In this document: piece by piece, positions 18,002 through 26,829 of the stretch | How the letters are laid out: every line of letters begins with the position of its first letter | Position numbering within the stretch: position 1 is the stretch's first letter | DNA from: Atopobacter sp. AH10 | Lineage (GTDB): Bacteria > Bacillota > Bacilli > Lactobacillales > Aerococcaceae | Assembly: GCF_003664595.1 (NCBI RefSeq) | Contig: NZ_QXPZ01000019.1 | Location: 62,001-126,000, forward strand | Direction of reading: 5' to 3' | DNA length: 64,000 bases | Notes under the pieces: model-generated | What the model saw: the letters and a program-made list of their open reading frames with translations, nothing else | The model's database searches: none | Told to the model about the DNA's origin: nothing | Made by a program: the position numbers and the translations under genes

Positions 18002-19802
18002 AGGTTTAGATACACTGAGAGTTTTTGCTATTGTAGTGATCCTTATCTACCATTTCTTTGATAAGATCCTTCCTGCTGGTTTTTTAGGGGTGAACATTCT
18101 TTTTGTTTTGTCTGGTTATTTGCTCATGCGCAATTTTTTAAAAGAGATTAATCAGACGGGACATATTCATCTAGGGCGGTTTATAAATAGACGTTTTATT
18201 CGTATTGTTCCAGCTATTTTGCTGATGCTGATCATTTCTTTAGTCTTTGTTCAATTTGTGTCAACAGATTATTTGGTCGGCTTACCCCAACAAGTTGCTG
18301 CTGTATTATCCTTTAATACGAACTGGTATGAAATTCTCAATGGTGGCTCATATGAAGCGCAATTTATTAAGCATATTTTCCTCCATACCTGGTTTTTGGC
18401 CTTGGAAATTCATTTTTATATCTTAATGCCTGTCCTTATACTGGCTATCCTCCAAGTGGCAAAGAAGAAAGCTTTAGATTTTAAAGGCATAAAAATTTAT
18501 TTGAAACGTCTCTTACTGGCCTTGACTCTTATTTCCTACCTTATTTTGTATATAGGGGTGTTAACTGGGAAGCTCGGCACCTCATTTAATTATTTCTCTG
18601 ATTTTACTCGGATGAACTCCTTGTTCTTAGGGGCTTTCTTGGCAGTCTTTTTAGAAGATCATCAAATTCCTCGTTTATCGCCAGCCTTAGCTCTAGGAAC
18701 TTTAACTGTGGTTACTTTAATTTTGTCCTTGCTACTGAATTATAATGACCAACAAACCTATCTCGTCGGCTTTTTCGTTATCGATATACTGACAGCTTTT
18801 GCGATTGCTCAATGTCTGAATGCTGAACATGTCTATGAGCCAAAACTGATCACTAAATTAGCCAGTTACACTTATGGGGTCTATATTTTCCATTATCCTT
18901 TTATGGTGATGGTCTCTAGTTTAACCAGTTCCTTCATCAAATATCCGATAATTCTATTTTTAATCATAGGGGCAGTTATCCTTAACCAAAAAATATGGGA
19001 ACCCTTGTTTAGAGGAGAAGAGATTGCTTTTCTACCATTAAAACCGAAATCCTTTAGGGCAAGATTACTTGTTCTAGCTAGTCCATTTTTGATCATCGCT
19101 TTAAGTGGCTTGGTGCGCTATAGAGAACCAGACATGCTCAGTTTGGAAAAACAAATTTGGGAAAAGACGGTTGAAGGAGATGTGCAGAAGATTGAAGCGG
19201 ATATTAACAACTTATCGCAAAGTGTTAAAATGGCAGGGGGAGACGCTCTAGCTGATAGCAATCGGGACGTCAAGATCTTGATGCCAGCGGATATGCACAA
19301 AAAAGGATCCATTTCGGTTATTGGGGATAGTGTAGCGCTTGGACCAAAGAATTATTTGGAAAGTAGCGTAAGCAATCTGAGTGTTGATGCTAAAGGTAGT
19401 CGTCTGCTGGAAGTGGGAGCAGATGTGATTAGAGAATTGAGGCAGCAAAATCAATTAGGCGAGTATGTTGTTGTGGCTTTGGGAACGAATAATCAAGATT
19501 CACCGAAGTACTATCTAAAAGAAATACTCAAGGCAATTCCAGCTGGACGAAAAGTTGTTTTTGTGACCCCTTATAATGGACGAGATAATCTGACCTATGT
19601 GGCTGAAGCCATGCGGAAGATTGCCAAGGCCAACAAGTATATAGCGATCATGGATTGGCAAGCTTTTTCTGAAAAGCATCCAGAATTCTATGAAGGAACG
19701 GATAAAATCCATTTTTATGGGAAAGAAGATGCTTATAAGGCTTACAAAAATCTCTTGATGGAGGCTCTTCAAGAGGCTAAGAAGAAGGGAGCTAAACCTT
19801 AA
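17991..19802 (+). CDS. Acyltransferase-3/SGNH O-acetyltransferase (OatA-like)
   Basis: Two-domain membrane protein of 603 residues. The N-terminal acyltransferase-3 domain has about ten helices (roughly 1-370) and begins IKGLDTLRVFAIVVILIYH, with the catalytic His. The extracellular SGNH hydrolase-type domain (about 440-600) shows block I VIGDSVALG with the Ser, block III VVALGTNNQ and block V DKIH with the Asp-His pair. This architecture is that of OatA, which moves acetyl groups outward onto peptidoglycan muramic acid and gives lysozyme resistance. Other wall polymers are possible acceptors. Confidence 0.88.
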   Translation: MRIKGLDTLRVFAIVVILIYHFFDKILPAGFLGVNILFVLSGYLLMRNFLKEINQTGHIHLGRFINRRFIRIVPAILLMLIISLVFVQFVSTDYLVGLPQQVAAVLSFNTNWYEILNGGSYEAQFIKHIFLHTWFLALEIHFYILMPVLILAILQVAKKKALDFKGIKIYLKRLLLALTLISYLILYIGVLTGKLGTSFNYFSDFTRMNSLFLGAFLAVFLEDHQIPRLSPALALGTLTVVTLILSLLLNYNDQQTYLVGFFVIDILTAFAIAQCLNAEHVYEPKLITKLASYTYGVYIFHYPFMVMVSSLTSSFIKYPIILFLIIGAVILNQKIWEPLFRGEEIAFLPLKPKSFRARLLVLASPFLIIALSGLVRYREPDMLSLEKQIWEKTVEGDVQKIEADINNLSQSVKMAGGDALADSNRDVKILMPADMHKKGSISVIGDSVALGPKNYLESSVSNLSVDAKGSRLLEVGADVIRELRQQNQLGEYVVVALGTNNQDSPKYYLKEILKAIPAGRKVVFVTPYNGRDNLTYVAEAMRKIAKANKYIAIMDWQAFSEKHPEFYEGTDKIHFYGKEDAYKAYKNLLMEALQEAKKKGAKP

Positions 19803-19826
19803 TCGCTTAGGAATAGCTAATAATTT

Positions 19827-19863
19827 AAAATGTTCGTGACCTCTTAGGAAGCGAACATTTTTT
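19827..19863 (+). terminator. Terminator after O-acetyltransferase gene
   Basis: AAATGTTCG pairs with CGAACATTT around a 15-base loop, followed by TTTA. Confidence 0.8.
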
Positions 19864-19977
19864 ATGAGAGTGGCTTGTCCGGATAACTTACTGGTGAAAG
19901 TCTACAAAAAATAAGATTGGAAAGTCAGTCAGTAGTATTTTTGAACACAAGAGCAGATCTTCGAAAGAGGTAGGAAC

Positions 19978-20826
19978 ATGTCAGAAAAAACAAAGGGAAT
20001 GTTGGCTATTCTAATGGCGACATGTGTATGGGGTGGAGGATTTGTCGCCTTGTCTAAGTCACTAGAAACTGTGGATACTATGGCACTTTTGGCCGTCCGT
20101 TTTTCTTTGGCAGCCCTCATCATGCTAGCTTTATTTTTTAAGGAAATAAAGACGATCCAGTGGAAAGAATTTAAACAAGGGATACCCTCTGGATTTTGCT
20201 TATTTATGGGTTTTACGACGCAAAGTTTTGCCTTGAAATTGACTACAGTGGCTAACAATGCTTTTTTATCCGCACTAAATGTTATTTTTACTCCGTACTT
20301 TCTTTGGTTCATCTATAAAAAGCATCCAGGGAAAAAGATATTTATGGCCAGCCTTCTTGCCTTGATAGCGGTGGGATTTCTGACCTTAAATAGTGCCGGC
20401 CTTGCCCTTAATTTAGGAACAGTTTTGTCTTTGATTGACGCGGTTTTCTTTTCTTTGCACCTTATTTTTTCTTCTCGAATGAAAGGGAGCAGTGTCAAGC
20501 TGATTACCTTTATCCAATTTAGCGTGACAGCTGGCTTGGCTTTTCTTGCTTGCTTTTTGTCTGGCGCACGAATAGCTTTCCATACCCCACTGGAAATAGG
20601 CTTGTTGGTTTACTTAACGCTCTTTTCGACCATTATGTGTTATGTCCTGCAAATATATGGGATTAAACGACTTCCAGCTAGTTTGGCAGCTATCATTTTG
20701 ACCTCTGAAGCTATGTTTGCGACTTTTTTTGCCAGCATATTTTTACATGAAGCTTTAACTTTGAATATCTTAGTCAGCATGATTCTTTTAATCTCTGCTG
20801 TTCGTTTGGCGACTAAGCGAGATTAA
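19978..20826 (+). CDS. EamA/DMT-family transporter
   Basis: Ten-helix drug/metabolite transporter superfamily protein of 282 residues with two EamA repeats (about 6-135 and 150-280). The first helix carries the family W-G-G-G-F. The second repeat has the LPASLAAIILTSEAMFATFFA signature region. Ribosome binding site AAAGAGGTAGGAAC. Probably an efflux pump for small metabolites or amino acids; substrate unknown. Its own terminator follows. Confidence 0.85.
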   Translation: MSEKTKGMLAILMATCVWGGGFVALSKSLETVDTMALLAVRFSLAALIMLALFFKEIKTIQWKEFKQGIPSGFCLFMGFTTQSFALKLTTVANNAFLSALNVIFTPYFLWFIYKKHPGKKIFMASLLALIAVGFLTLNSAGLALNLGTVLSLIDAVFFSLHLIFSSRMKGSSVKLITFIQFSVTAGLAFLACFLSGARIAFHTPLEIGLLVYLTLFSTIMCYVLQIYGIKRLPASLAAIILTSEAMFATFFASIFLHEALTLNILVSMILLISAVRLATKRD

Positions 20827-20863
20827 AGGGAATAGGATGCTAGTCTTTTATAGGAGGAGTCAG

Positions 20864-20894
20864 TGGCTTATCTCACATAGATAAGCCATTTTTT
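20864..20894 (+). terminator. Terminator after EamA gene
   Basis: TGGCTTATCT pairs perfectly with AGATAAGCCA over a five-base loop, followed by a run of T. Confidence 0.9.
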
Positions 20895-21070
20895 TATAGC
20901 TAATTTTAGCGAAAAAAGTGAGCAGAATATTTTTAGATGAAGATCGTTTGCTAAGGTAAATGACTTAAGCAATCTATTTAATAGCATGGTAAATGGAAAT
21001 TAAGTTAATAAAGTATGAATAAATGGACTTATTTAGGTATTAAATGAAATTGACTTACTTATGATGTTTT

Positions 21071-21086
21071 TTGAAAACGATTTCCA
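21071..21086 (+). promoter_or_regulatory. Probable CcpA cre site upstream of yedF-like gene
   Basis: TTGAAAACGATTTCCA matches the catabolite-responsive element consensus WTGNAANCGNWNNCAW at all but one position. It overlaps the likely -35 region; a TAAAAT -10 candidate is at 21104-21109. This suggests catabolite repression of the yedF-like gene. The intergenic stretch 20827-21148 otherwise holds only the upstream terminator and AT-rich DNA. Confidence 0.55.
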
Positions 21087-21148
21087 CTATCGATTAAAGG
21101 TGCTAAAATAAGCGTGTAGTAAATGAAAAACTGAGGAGGAAGAAACTT

Positions 21149-21484
21149 ATGGCATACGATGTTGTTATTGTTTCTAAAGAAATGGGTAAAGGGGAAGAAT
21201 CTCTAACTCAAACCTTGATGCTTGGTTTTATTCATACTCTTGCTGAAAGAGAAGAAAAACCTAAAAACATCATTCTTTATGGTGAAGGGGTTGCTTTAAC
21301 TTGCAAGGGGTCTGAAGCTATTGATGACTTGAAAGCTTTAGAAGCAGCAGGAGTTAATATTCTTTCTTGCGGTATTTGCTTGAACTTCTTAGAATTGGAT
21401 AAGAAGTTAGAAGTTGGTGGCGTGACAACCATGGGTGAAGTGGTTGACATTTTAGCAGCTAGCGATCACATCATCAAACCTTAG
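21149..21484 (+). CDS. YedF-like DsrE-family protein (selenium-metabolism-associated)
   Basis: Small cytoplasmic protein of 111 residues matching the C-terminal DsrE-like domain of YedF, the sulfurtransferase-like protein often found with selenium genes. The start GKGEESLTQTLMLGFIHTL, the central GVALTCKGSEAIDDLKALEAAG and the motif LSCGICLNFLEL with Cys74 and Cys77 are all recognisable, plus an extra Cys52. The usual N-terminal TusA-like domain of full YedF is absent. The ribosome binding site GAGGAGGAAGAAACTT is strong. Its neighbour downstream has an in-frame TGA. Role in sulfur or selenium transfer is inferred. Confidence 0.8.
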   Translation: MAYDVVIVSKEMGKGEESLTQTLMLGFIHTLAEREEKPKNIILYGEGVALTCKGSEAIDDLKALEAAGVNILSCGICLNFLELDKKLEVGGVTTMGEVVDILAASDHIIKP

Positions 21485-21526
21485 TCCAGAATTGTTCATT
21501 ATGTCATCTTAAAAAGATTTAGCTTT

Positions 21527-21570
21527 AGACAAGTTACTGGACTGATCTGGTAGCTTGTCTTTTGCTTTTT
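21527..21570 (+). terminator. Terminator after yedF-like gene
   Basis: AGACAAGTTAC pairs with GTAGCTTGTCT (one G-T pair) over a 12-base loop, followed by TTTGCTTTTT. Confidence 0.8.
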
Positions 21571-21667
21571 GGACTTTTAGCTCCTTCGTTTTTCAGGCCT
21601 GTATAATAGAATTTTTGAATAATTAGCGGTATGATATCATGTAGATGAATAGTAAAGGGGGAGAATT

Positions 21668-22858
21668 ATGGCCAAGACCTATCAGGCGTTTACGACTTCT
21701 TTAATGGGGAGTATGCCGAGAAGTCAAGACTTGTTAAAGGCTAAAGCCAAAGCGATGGATCAGACAGAAGAAAGTAAAACTGCCTATCAAGCTTTGCTAG
21801 CAAAAGAAACCGAAGAAATTGTTCGCTTTCAAGAGGAATGTGGCATTGATGTAGTGGTTAATGGGGAATTAGATCGGGATAATTACATGTCTTTCGTGGC
21901 TGAAAAAGTCCCAGGGATTCAATTAATGTCTTTGGAAGAAATTTCTGCTAGTTTGGAAGATCGGGAGCAATTTGAAAAAAGTCGGGCCAATATGGATGCT
22001 TTGGATGATACATTAAGTAGCCCGGTGATTGTCGATAAGATTGCTTTAGATGCAGAACTGGATTATAAAGAAATGCAGCAATTAAAGAAAATGACAGATC
22101 ACCCGATTAAGGCCACTATTCCAAGTCCTTACCTACTGACTCGTTCCATGTGGATGGATGAGATGGCAGGGAAATTTTACGATAGTCGGAAAGAATTAGG
22201 GAAAGATATTCAAGAAATGGTCTTGAATGAAACCAAACGTTTGATTGATTTAGGAGTAGATATTATTCAATTGGATGAGCCTATCCTTTCTGATGTGGTT
22301 TTCAACTGTGCTGAAGCAGGTTCTTCCTTCTACTGAGGGGCTTTATCAGCGAAGGTCAAGGTTGACCGAGAATTGAAATTTGCCGAAGAATTGATGAAAC
22401 CTGTTTTAGACTTGATTAATGCTTCTGGTTCTATTGGGGCTATCCACGTTTGTCGGGGGAATTGGACCAAGGATGAATCAGCACTCCTTGAAGGGGCTTA
22501 TGACAAGTTATCCAAATTCTTTACCAAGGTTGGCGCTAAGATGTTGAATCTTGAATTTTCTACGCCACGTGCAGGGGATGTCGGCCTGCTTTTTAAAAAT
22601 AATGACTTAGCTGACGAAATTATTTTAGGTTTAGGAGTCATCAACCCTAGAAGTGATGAGGTGGAAAGTGTAGAGGACATTGTCAATCGGGTAGAAGAAG
22701 CGCTGAAATACCTGCCAGCTGAACGGATTTGGCTGAATCCAGACTGTGGCTTTGCAACCTTTGCACAAAGGCCACTTAATCCTTATCCAGTGATCCAAGA
22801 AAAATTGAAGCATATGACGGAAGCAGCCCAAATCCTTCGGGATAAATATGTGAACTAG
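21668..22858 (+). CDS. MetE-like methyltransferase with in-frame TGA (candidate selenoprotein or broken gene)
   Basis: Cobalamin-independent methionine-synthase family protein (short MetE-C type) of 396 codons if the TGA at 22334-22336 (codon 223) is read through. Both sides stay in the same frame with no other lesion. The family's zinc ligands are intact downstream: HVCRGNW, the Glu in NLEFSTP and the Cys in NPDCGFATF. The TGA lies in GSSFY-x-GALSAK; I recall homologues having Cys at this point (F-x-C-G-A-L-S), so Sec for Cys is plausible. A GGU-loop hairpin sits 17-31 bases after the TGA. The part after the TGA has no ribosome binding site of its own. Alternatives are a recent nonsense mutation or a sequencing error. 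Ribosome binding site AAAGGGGGAG. Methyl acceptor unknown. Confidence 0.75.
22334..22367 (+). promoter_or_regulatory. TGA codon with SECIS-like hairpin
   Basis: After the TGA (22334-22336), GGTCA (22354-22358) pairs perfectly with TGACC (22363-22367) across the loop AGGT. The loop GGU begins 24 bases after the TGA, inside the 16-37 base range described for bacterial SECIS elements. It resembles the AGGUCU loop of E. coli fdhF. The stem is short, only five pairs. Confidence 0.5.
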
Positions 22859-23004
22859 GGGTTAGTTTGGTAAGGATTAGCCCAGTAGATTTGGAATTTT
22901 TTAGAGAAGTAGCTAGTCTCTCAGCCTAGATGAAATAAATGATAGAGATAGAACTAGAGGACGAATATAATCTCTTAGTTTAAGTAAGATACACGAATCC
23001 CCAT

Positions 23005-23041
23005 ATCACCTTTCAAGAGTGACTTGAGAGGTGATTTTTTT
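23005..23041 (+). terminator. Terminator after MetE-like gene (intergenic 22859-23186)
   Basis: ATCACCTTTCAAG pairs with CTTGAGAGGTGAT (one mismatch), followed by seven T. Nothing else convincing is seen in this 328-base spacer. Confidence 0.85.
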
Positions 23042-23186
23042 GAATAAAAAAACTATCATTTAAGGATAAATCGCATATAAGAGTAGGAATAGGGCGTCTA
23101 GTTGCTTTTCCTGTTTTTTTCTAGACGGGTGATGGATTTATTTGTTAAACTGAAAGGGAACTATTGCAGAGAAAGGATGAGGTCTA

Positions 23187-24377
23187 ATGGTAAAAAAATT
23201 AACCGATCAAGTTACTTTTCGCCATGGAGCAAAGATTAATGGTCGGATTGTACAACCTCCAATGTTAACAAATTCAGGTTTGAGTGGAGGCTTTGTGAGT
23301 CAGGATACTTTAGACTATTATGCTGTTCGTCCGGAATCAGCTTCTATGATCATTGTGGAATATTGCTATGTCATTAAAGATGGCGGGCCTTCTCACACTT
23401 GGGGAGCAAATAAGGAACAATTGGGGATCCAAAGTGACGAACATATCGAAGGTTTGGCTAAGATCGCGAAATTATTAAAGGCTAAAGGGAATAAGGCTAT
23501 TCTTCAAATCAACCACTCGGGGAGAGAATCTAATTATCCTGCTCGACACGGGGGACGTGCTTTAGCACCAAGTAAGATCGATTTTAGCTTCTTGGATTAC
23601 CCAGTAGAAGAAATCACTGAAAAAGAAATTTATGAAGTCATTGAAGCTTTCGGTGCAGCAGCTCGTCGGGCTATTAAAGCTGGTTATGATGGTTTAGAAA
23701 TTCATGGGGCTAATCATTATCTGCACCAACAATTCTTCTCTAAATGGTCAAATCAACGGACAGACCAATGGGGAGGTTCATACGAAAATCGGACGCGCTT
23801 TATCCGGATGGTCAATGATGCAGTCTTTAAAGTGATTCGTGAAGAAGCGCCAAAAGACTTTATCGTGGGTTATCGGATCAGCCCAGAAGAAATTCATGGG
23901 GAAAATGTCGGTTACACGATTGAAGATTCCAAGCAATTAGTGGAAGATTTGGGTAAGAATTATGACTTTGACTACATCCATGTGTCTAATTTGAACTACA
24001 AGAATATTCCAGCTGGCTATGATAAATCCTATTCACAAATTTATAGAGAAGTCTTGCCAGATGATGTGAAATTGATTGTGGTTGGTGGCGTGACCAATGA
24101 AGAAAAAGCTCAAGATGCCTTGAACTATGGGGATTTAGTGGCAGTAGGTCGGGGTACTTTAATTGACCCAGAATTTGGGAAGAAGATTATGGAAGGGCGA
24201 GGAAATGAAATTGTAACGGCGATTTCTCCGGAACAAATTAAGATTTCTAAATTGCCACCAGCTTTAATCACTCTCTTTTCAGATCCACGGATGCCACTAC
24301 AAATGCCTGGACGGGAATCTATTTTTAGCTTGCATGACCTTTATAAAGGAGACGACTACTATCGAGAAGGTTATTAA
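23187..24377 (+). CDS. Old Yellow Enzyme family NADH:flavin oxidoreductase
   Basis: FMN-dependent TIM-barrel oxidoreductase of 396 residues. Seen: QINHSGRESNYPARHGGRALAPS in the middle, the active-site pair in EIHGANHYLHQQFFSKWSNQRTDQWGGSYENRTRF (H-x-x-N/H region and R-x-D-x-W/Y-G-G), and the FMN-phosphate region VVGGVTNEEKAQDALNYGDLVAVGRG. No C-terminal Fe-S/FAD domain, so it is the single-domain class, like YqjM/NamA, which reduces activated C=C bonds. Ribosome binding site AAAGGATGAGG. Physiological substrate unknown. Confidence 0.9.
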   Translation: MVKKLTDQVTFRHGAKINGRIVQPPMLTNSGLSGGFVSQDTLDYYAVRPESASMIIVEYCYVIKDGGPSHTWGANKEQLGIQSDEHIEGLAKIAKLLKAKGNKAILQINHSGRESNYPARHGGRALAPSKIDFSFLDYPVEEITEKEIYEVIEAFGAAARRAIKAGYDGLEIHGANHYLHQQFFSKWSNQRTDQWGGSYENRTRFIRMVNDAVFKVIREEAPKDFIVGYRISPEEIHGENVGYTIEDSKQLVEDLGKNYDFDYIHVSNLNYKNIPAGYDKSYSQIYREVLPDDVKLIVVGGVTNEEKAQDALNYGDLVAVGRGTLIDPEFGKKIMEGRGNEIVTAISPEQIKISKLPPALITLFSDPRMPLQMPGRESIFSLHDLYKGDDYYREGY

Positions 24378-24435
24378 GCTGTAAGGTTGAATCTTCTACA
24401 AATCTCTACTGATGTTGTAGTAAAGATAGGATAAG

Positions 24436-24483
24436 AAAAGACCTCTGATGCACTTTTATAAGGTGCGTTAGAGGCCTTTTTAG
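24436..24483 (+). terminator. Terminator after Old Yellow Enzyme gene
   Basis: AAAAGACCTCTGATGCAC pairs with GTGCGTTAGAGGCCTTTTT around a nine-base loop. T-runs on both strands. Confidence 0.85.
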
Positions 24484-24595
24484 TTTGAAAAATTTGACTG
24501 ATCAGTAGGGGAGTTTATTGTTTTTGAATGTTAGTTTTTCTCGATTATTACATCTTCTAGGTCTTGTATAACTTTCTGATCCTTTTTTTGGAATA

Positions 24596-24922
24596 CTAGT
24601 TTTTCTCGATGATGACAGCTGTTCCAGAAGAAGTGACCATCAGCATACCATTGTCAGCGCCCAAAACTTCATAGTCCATTTTAACGCCTATGACAGCATT
24701 TGCGCCTAAAGCTTTTGCTCGTCTGCTCATTTCTTCCAAGGCTTCTTCACGCGCTTTGGTTAATTCTTCTTCATAGCCAGCAGACCGTCCCCCGAAAATA
24801 TTGCGAAGACCTGCACCGATATCTTTTAAAAAGTTAACCCCAGAGATGACTTCCCCAAATACGATTCCCTTGTAGCTTGTTACATGATAATCTGCAATTT
24901 CGTTTGTTGTAGTAACAATCAT
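24596..24922 (-). CDS. YbjQ family (heavy-metal-binding domain, DUF74) protein
   Basis: Small cytoplasmic protein of 108 residues, YbjQ/DUF74 family, known from structures as an oligomer; function unresolved. Family blocks: [38 protein letters not shown], then ARAEAL-type helix and [20 protein letters not shown]. The start is the ATG ending at 24922, nine bases after AAAGGAG. The last five codons and stop are echoed downstream (24530-24546) in a partial duplicate. Confidence 0.88.
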   Translation of the reverse strand: MIVTTTNEIADYHVTSYKGIVFGEVISGVNFLKDIGAGLRNIFGGRSAGYEEELTKAREEALEEMSRRAKALGANAVIGVKMDYEVLGADNGMLMVTSSGTAVIIEKN

Positions 24923-25186
24923 TCTTTTCAACTCCTTTTCTATAGCTAAGTATACTTGAATGTGACGTAAGTGTATACTAGGCTTGAGGCGGATTTTTCT
25001 GAAGATTTTGCGTTTAGGAGAGGTAACTTTAAAAGTGTAAACGCTTTATTATAACGTGGACGCTTCTACAATCATCGGTTACAATGGGATTAAGCTAGTG
25101 AGGGCGTTGATTGGGATAAGAATGCTGTTATTAGTGATCAACAAAAAATTGATTGAAGCTTATAAAAGTAAAATAGGAGGTCAGCA

Positions 25187-25855
25187 ATGATAGATTTGAG
25201 TCGGAAGAAGATGATCATTTTTGACTTGGATGGAACCCTTATTGATAGCGAACGCTTGTACAAAGAAGGATGGAAAAAAGGTTTTCAGGCTTTAGGATAT
25301 AAAGAGTCGGAAGAATTTTTTGAGGCTATGTCGGGTAACTCGGTGGAGCAAAATAACAAAATTGTCTTGCAATGTGTGGGGGATGCTGATCTAGTTCAGA
25401 AGATTCGCCAGGTTCGGGAGGACTATTTTAACCAAATAGCCGATCATGGTGGAGTAGCTCTCATGCCAGGTGTGTTAGAAAGCTTAGATAGCCTACATCA
25501 GAGAGGGATAATTTTGGCTTTAGCGACCCTATCGTCTAAAAAAAGGGCAGATCGAATTTTTGCGCAAAGGGATATTCGTCATTACTTTAGCTATATGGAG
25601 TATCAAGACACGATTCATCAGCAAAAACCAGATCCAGAAGTTTATTTGAAGGTGATTGATCGCTCTGGATTCAAAAAGGAAGAAGTATTAATTGTAGAGG
25701 ATTCCCAAAATGGCTATCAAGCAGCAATGAATGCTAAAGTGGACACTCTCCTGGTATCTGACCATGTGATTCGTGATCAAGGCAAGGAACATGTTCAAGT
25801 GATGTCTTTTCCAGACTTTGAGACAGCTGCAAGAGAAGTTTTTACAAGAGCCTAA
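25187..25855 (+). CDS. HAD-family phosphatase (beta-phosphoglucomutase-like)
   Basis: HAD superfamily subfamily IA hydrolase of 222 residues. Motif I is IFDLDGTLIDSE near residues 11-22 with the nucleophile Asp. The motif II Thr/Ser lies in LALATLSSKKRA, the motif III Lys in HQQKPDPEVY, and motif IV in LIVEDSQNGYQAA. A helical cap lies between motifs I and II. Ribosome binding site AGGAGGTCAGC. It resembles sugar-phosphate phosphatases and beta-phosphoglucomutases; substrate unknown. Separated from the RpiR gene by a bidirectional terminator. Confidence 0.88.
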   Translation: MIDLSRKKMIIFDLDGTLIDSERLYKEGWKKGFQALGYKESEEFFEAMSGNSVEQNNKIVLQCVGDADLVQKIRQVREDYFNQIADHGGVALMPGVLESLDSLHQRGIILALATLSSKKRADRIFAQRDIRHYFSYMEYQDTIHQQKPDPEVYLKVIDRSGFKKEEVLIVEDSQNGYQAAMNAKVDTLLVSDHVIRDQGKEHVQVMSFPDFETAAREVFTRA

Positions 25856-25873
25856 TAAAAAGAATGATGGAAT

Positions 25874-25918
25874 AAAAAAGACGAGCTTTTCCAAGAAAAA
25901 GAAAAGTTCGTCTTTTTT
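25874..25918. terminator. Bidirectional terminator between HAD and rpiR-like genes
   Basis: AAAAAAGACGAGCTTTTC pairs with GAAAAGTTCGTCTTTTTT, with A-runs and T-runs on both sides. It serves convergent genes. Confidence 0.88.
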
Positions 25919-25944
25919 GTTGTGCCTAGCGCTATAATAGAGGG

Positions 25945-26829
25945 TTAATCTTTAGGCGTTTGCAGTATTTTTCGGCTGGATAGTGTTTTTCGTAACTGCT
26001 TAAGGGATTGGTAGTTGTTATCGTAGTCTAAGTACATGAGGTTGACATAGAGGATATCCATGATGGTGATGTAACTGATTCGAGACATCATCGCTTCTGT
26101 TCGGAAGATAGCTTCTTCCGTCACTACCAGGATCACCTCATCTGCATATTTACATAGAGGAGATGCCGCATTACCTGTGAGGACGATAATTTTGGCGGGA
26201 GTTTCTCGAATAGCTTTGGCTACGTGCAAAATTTCGCTGGAGAGACCAGAATGGGAAAAAAGAAAAATACAATCGTCTTTTGTGTATTTATGGGCGACGG
26301 ATAGTTGGAGATGGGTATCGCTAATATAATTGCACCAATATTTTGACCGTAAAAAAGTATGGTAGCTATCGTAGGCTGTGATAGATGACCCACCAACACC
26401 AAAAAAATGGAAAGCTTTAGAATGCGAAATGCTTTCTAGTATATGAGTTAATTTTTCTTCATCTAAATATTCTAGAGAGTTGGATAGGGAATATAAGTTT
26501 GCATTTAATACCTTTTGGGCAATGATATGAGGAGAATCTTCTTTTTCAATGGTTTGAAAATTGGGGAAAAAATTGGCATAAGGATTAGTAGAAGTATTTT
26601 GATTGGTGGCGATGGAGACACGAAAATCTTGATAGCCATTGTAACCTATTTTTCGAACAAACTTGTAAAGGGAGGAATTTGAAACGCCAATTTCGTTGGC
26701 TAAGTCATCAAGTGTACAAGTGGCTAGATTACGAGTGGTTTGAATGAGATAGTCCGCAATTTTATTTTCTAACTCTGTAAAACTGCTTTGGAAAGGACGA
26801 ATAACTTTTTTTAAGTAATGGTTGTTCAT
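25945..26829 (-). CDS. RpiR/MurR-family transcriptional regulator
   Basis: Sugar-phosphate-sensing regulator of 294 residues. The N-terminal HTH_6 domain (about 1-77) contains LDDLANEIGVSNSSLYKFVRKIGYNGYQDFR. The C-terminal SIS domain (about 105-240) contains FFGVGGSSITAYDSYHTFLR and SHSGLSSEILHVAKAIRE. The start ending at 26829 is seven bases after AAGGAGG. It is transcribed divergently from the PTS/hexonate operon, so it most likely controls it; a large palindrome lies in that operon's promoter region. The effector is probably a phosphorylated sugar acid from the pathway (inference). Confidence 0.88.
   Translation of the reverse strand: MNNHYLKKVIRPFQSSFTELENKIADYLIQTTRNLATCTLDDLANEIGVSNSSLYKFVRKIGYNGYQDFRVSIATNQNTSTNPYANFFPNFQTIEKEDSPHIIAQKVLNANLYSLSNSLEYLDEEKLTHILESISHSKAFHFFGVGGSSITAYDSYHTFLRSKYWCNYISDTHLQLSVAHKYTKDDCIFLFSHSGLSSEILHVAKAIRETPAKIIVLTGNAASPLCKYADEVILVVTEEAIFRTEAMMSRISYITIMDILYVNLMYLDYDNNYQSLKQLRKTLSSRKILQTPKD

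Noticed and set aside
22373-22858. Second half of the MetE-like gene as an independent gene
   Set aside because: Its only start is a TTG without a ribosome binding site, and it lacks the N-terminal half of the domain. It is in frame with the part before the TGA.
25034-25050. cre site upstream of the HAD gene (TGTAAACGCTTTAT)
   Set aside because: The right half of the consensus has two mismatches and the half-match is AT-rich; not strong enough to list.
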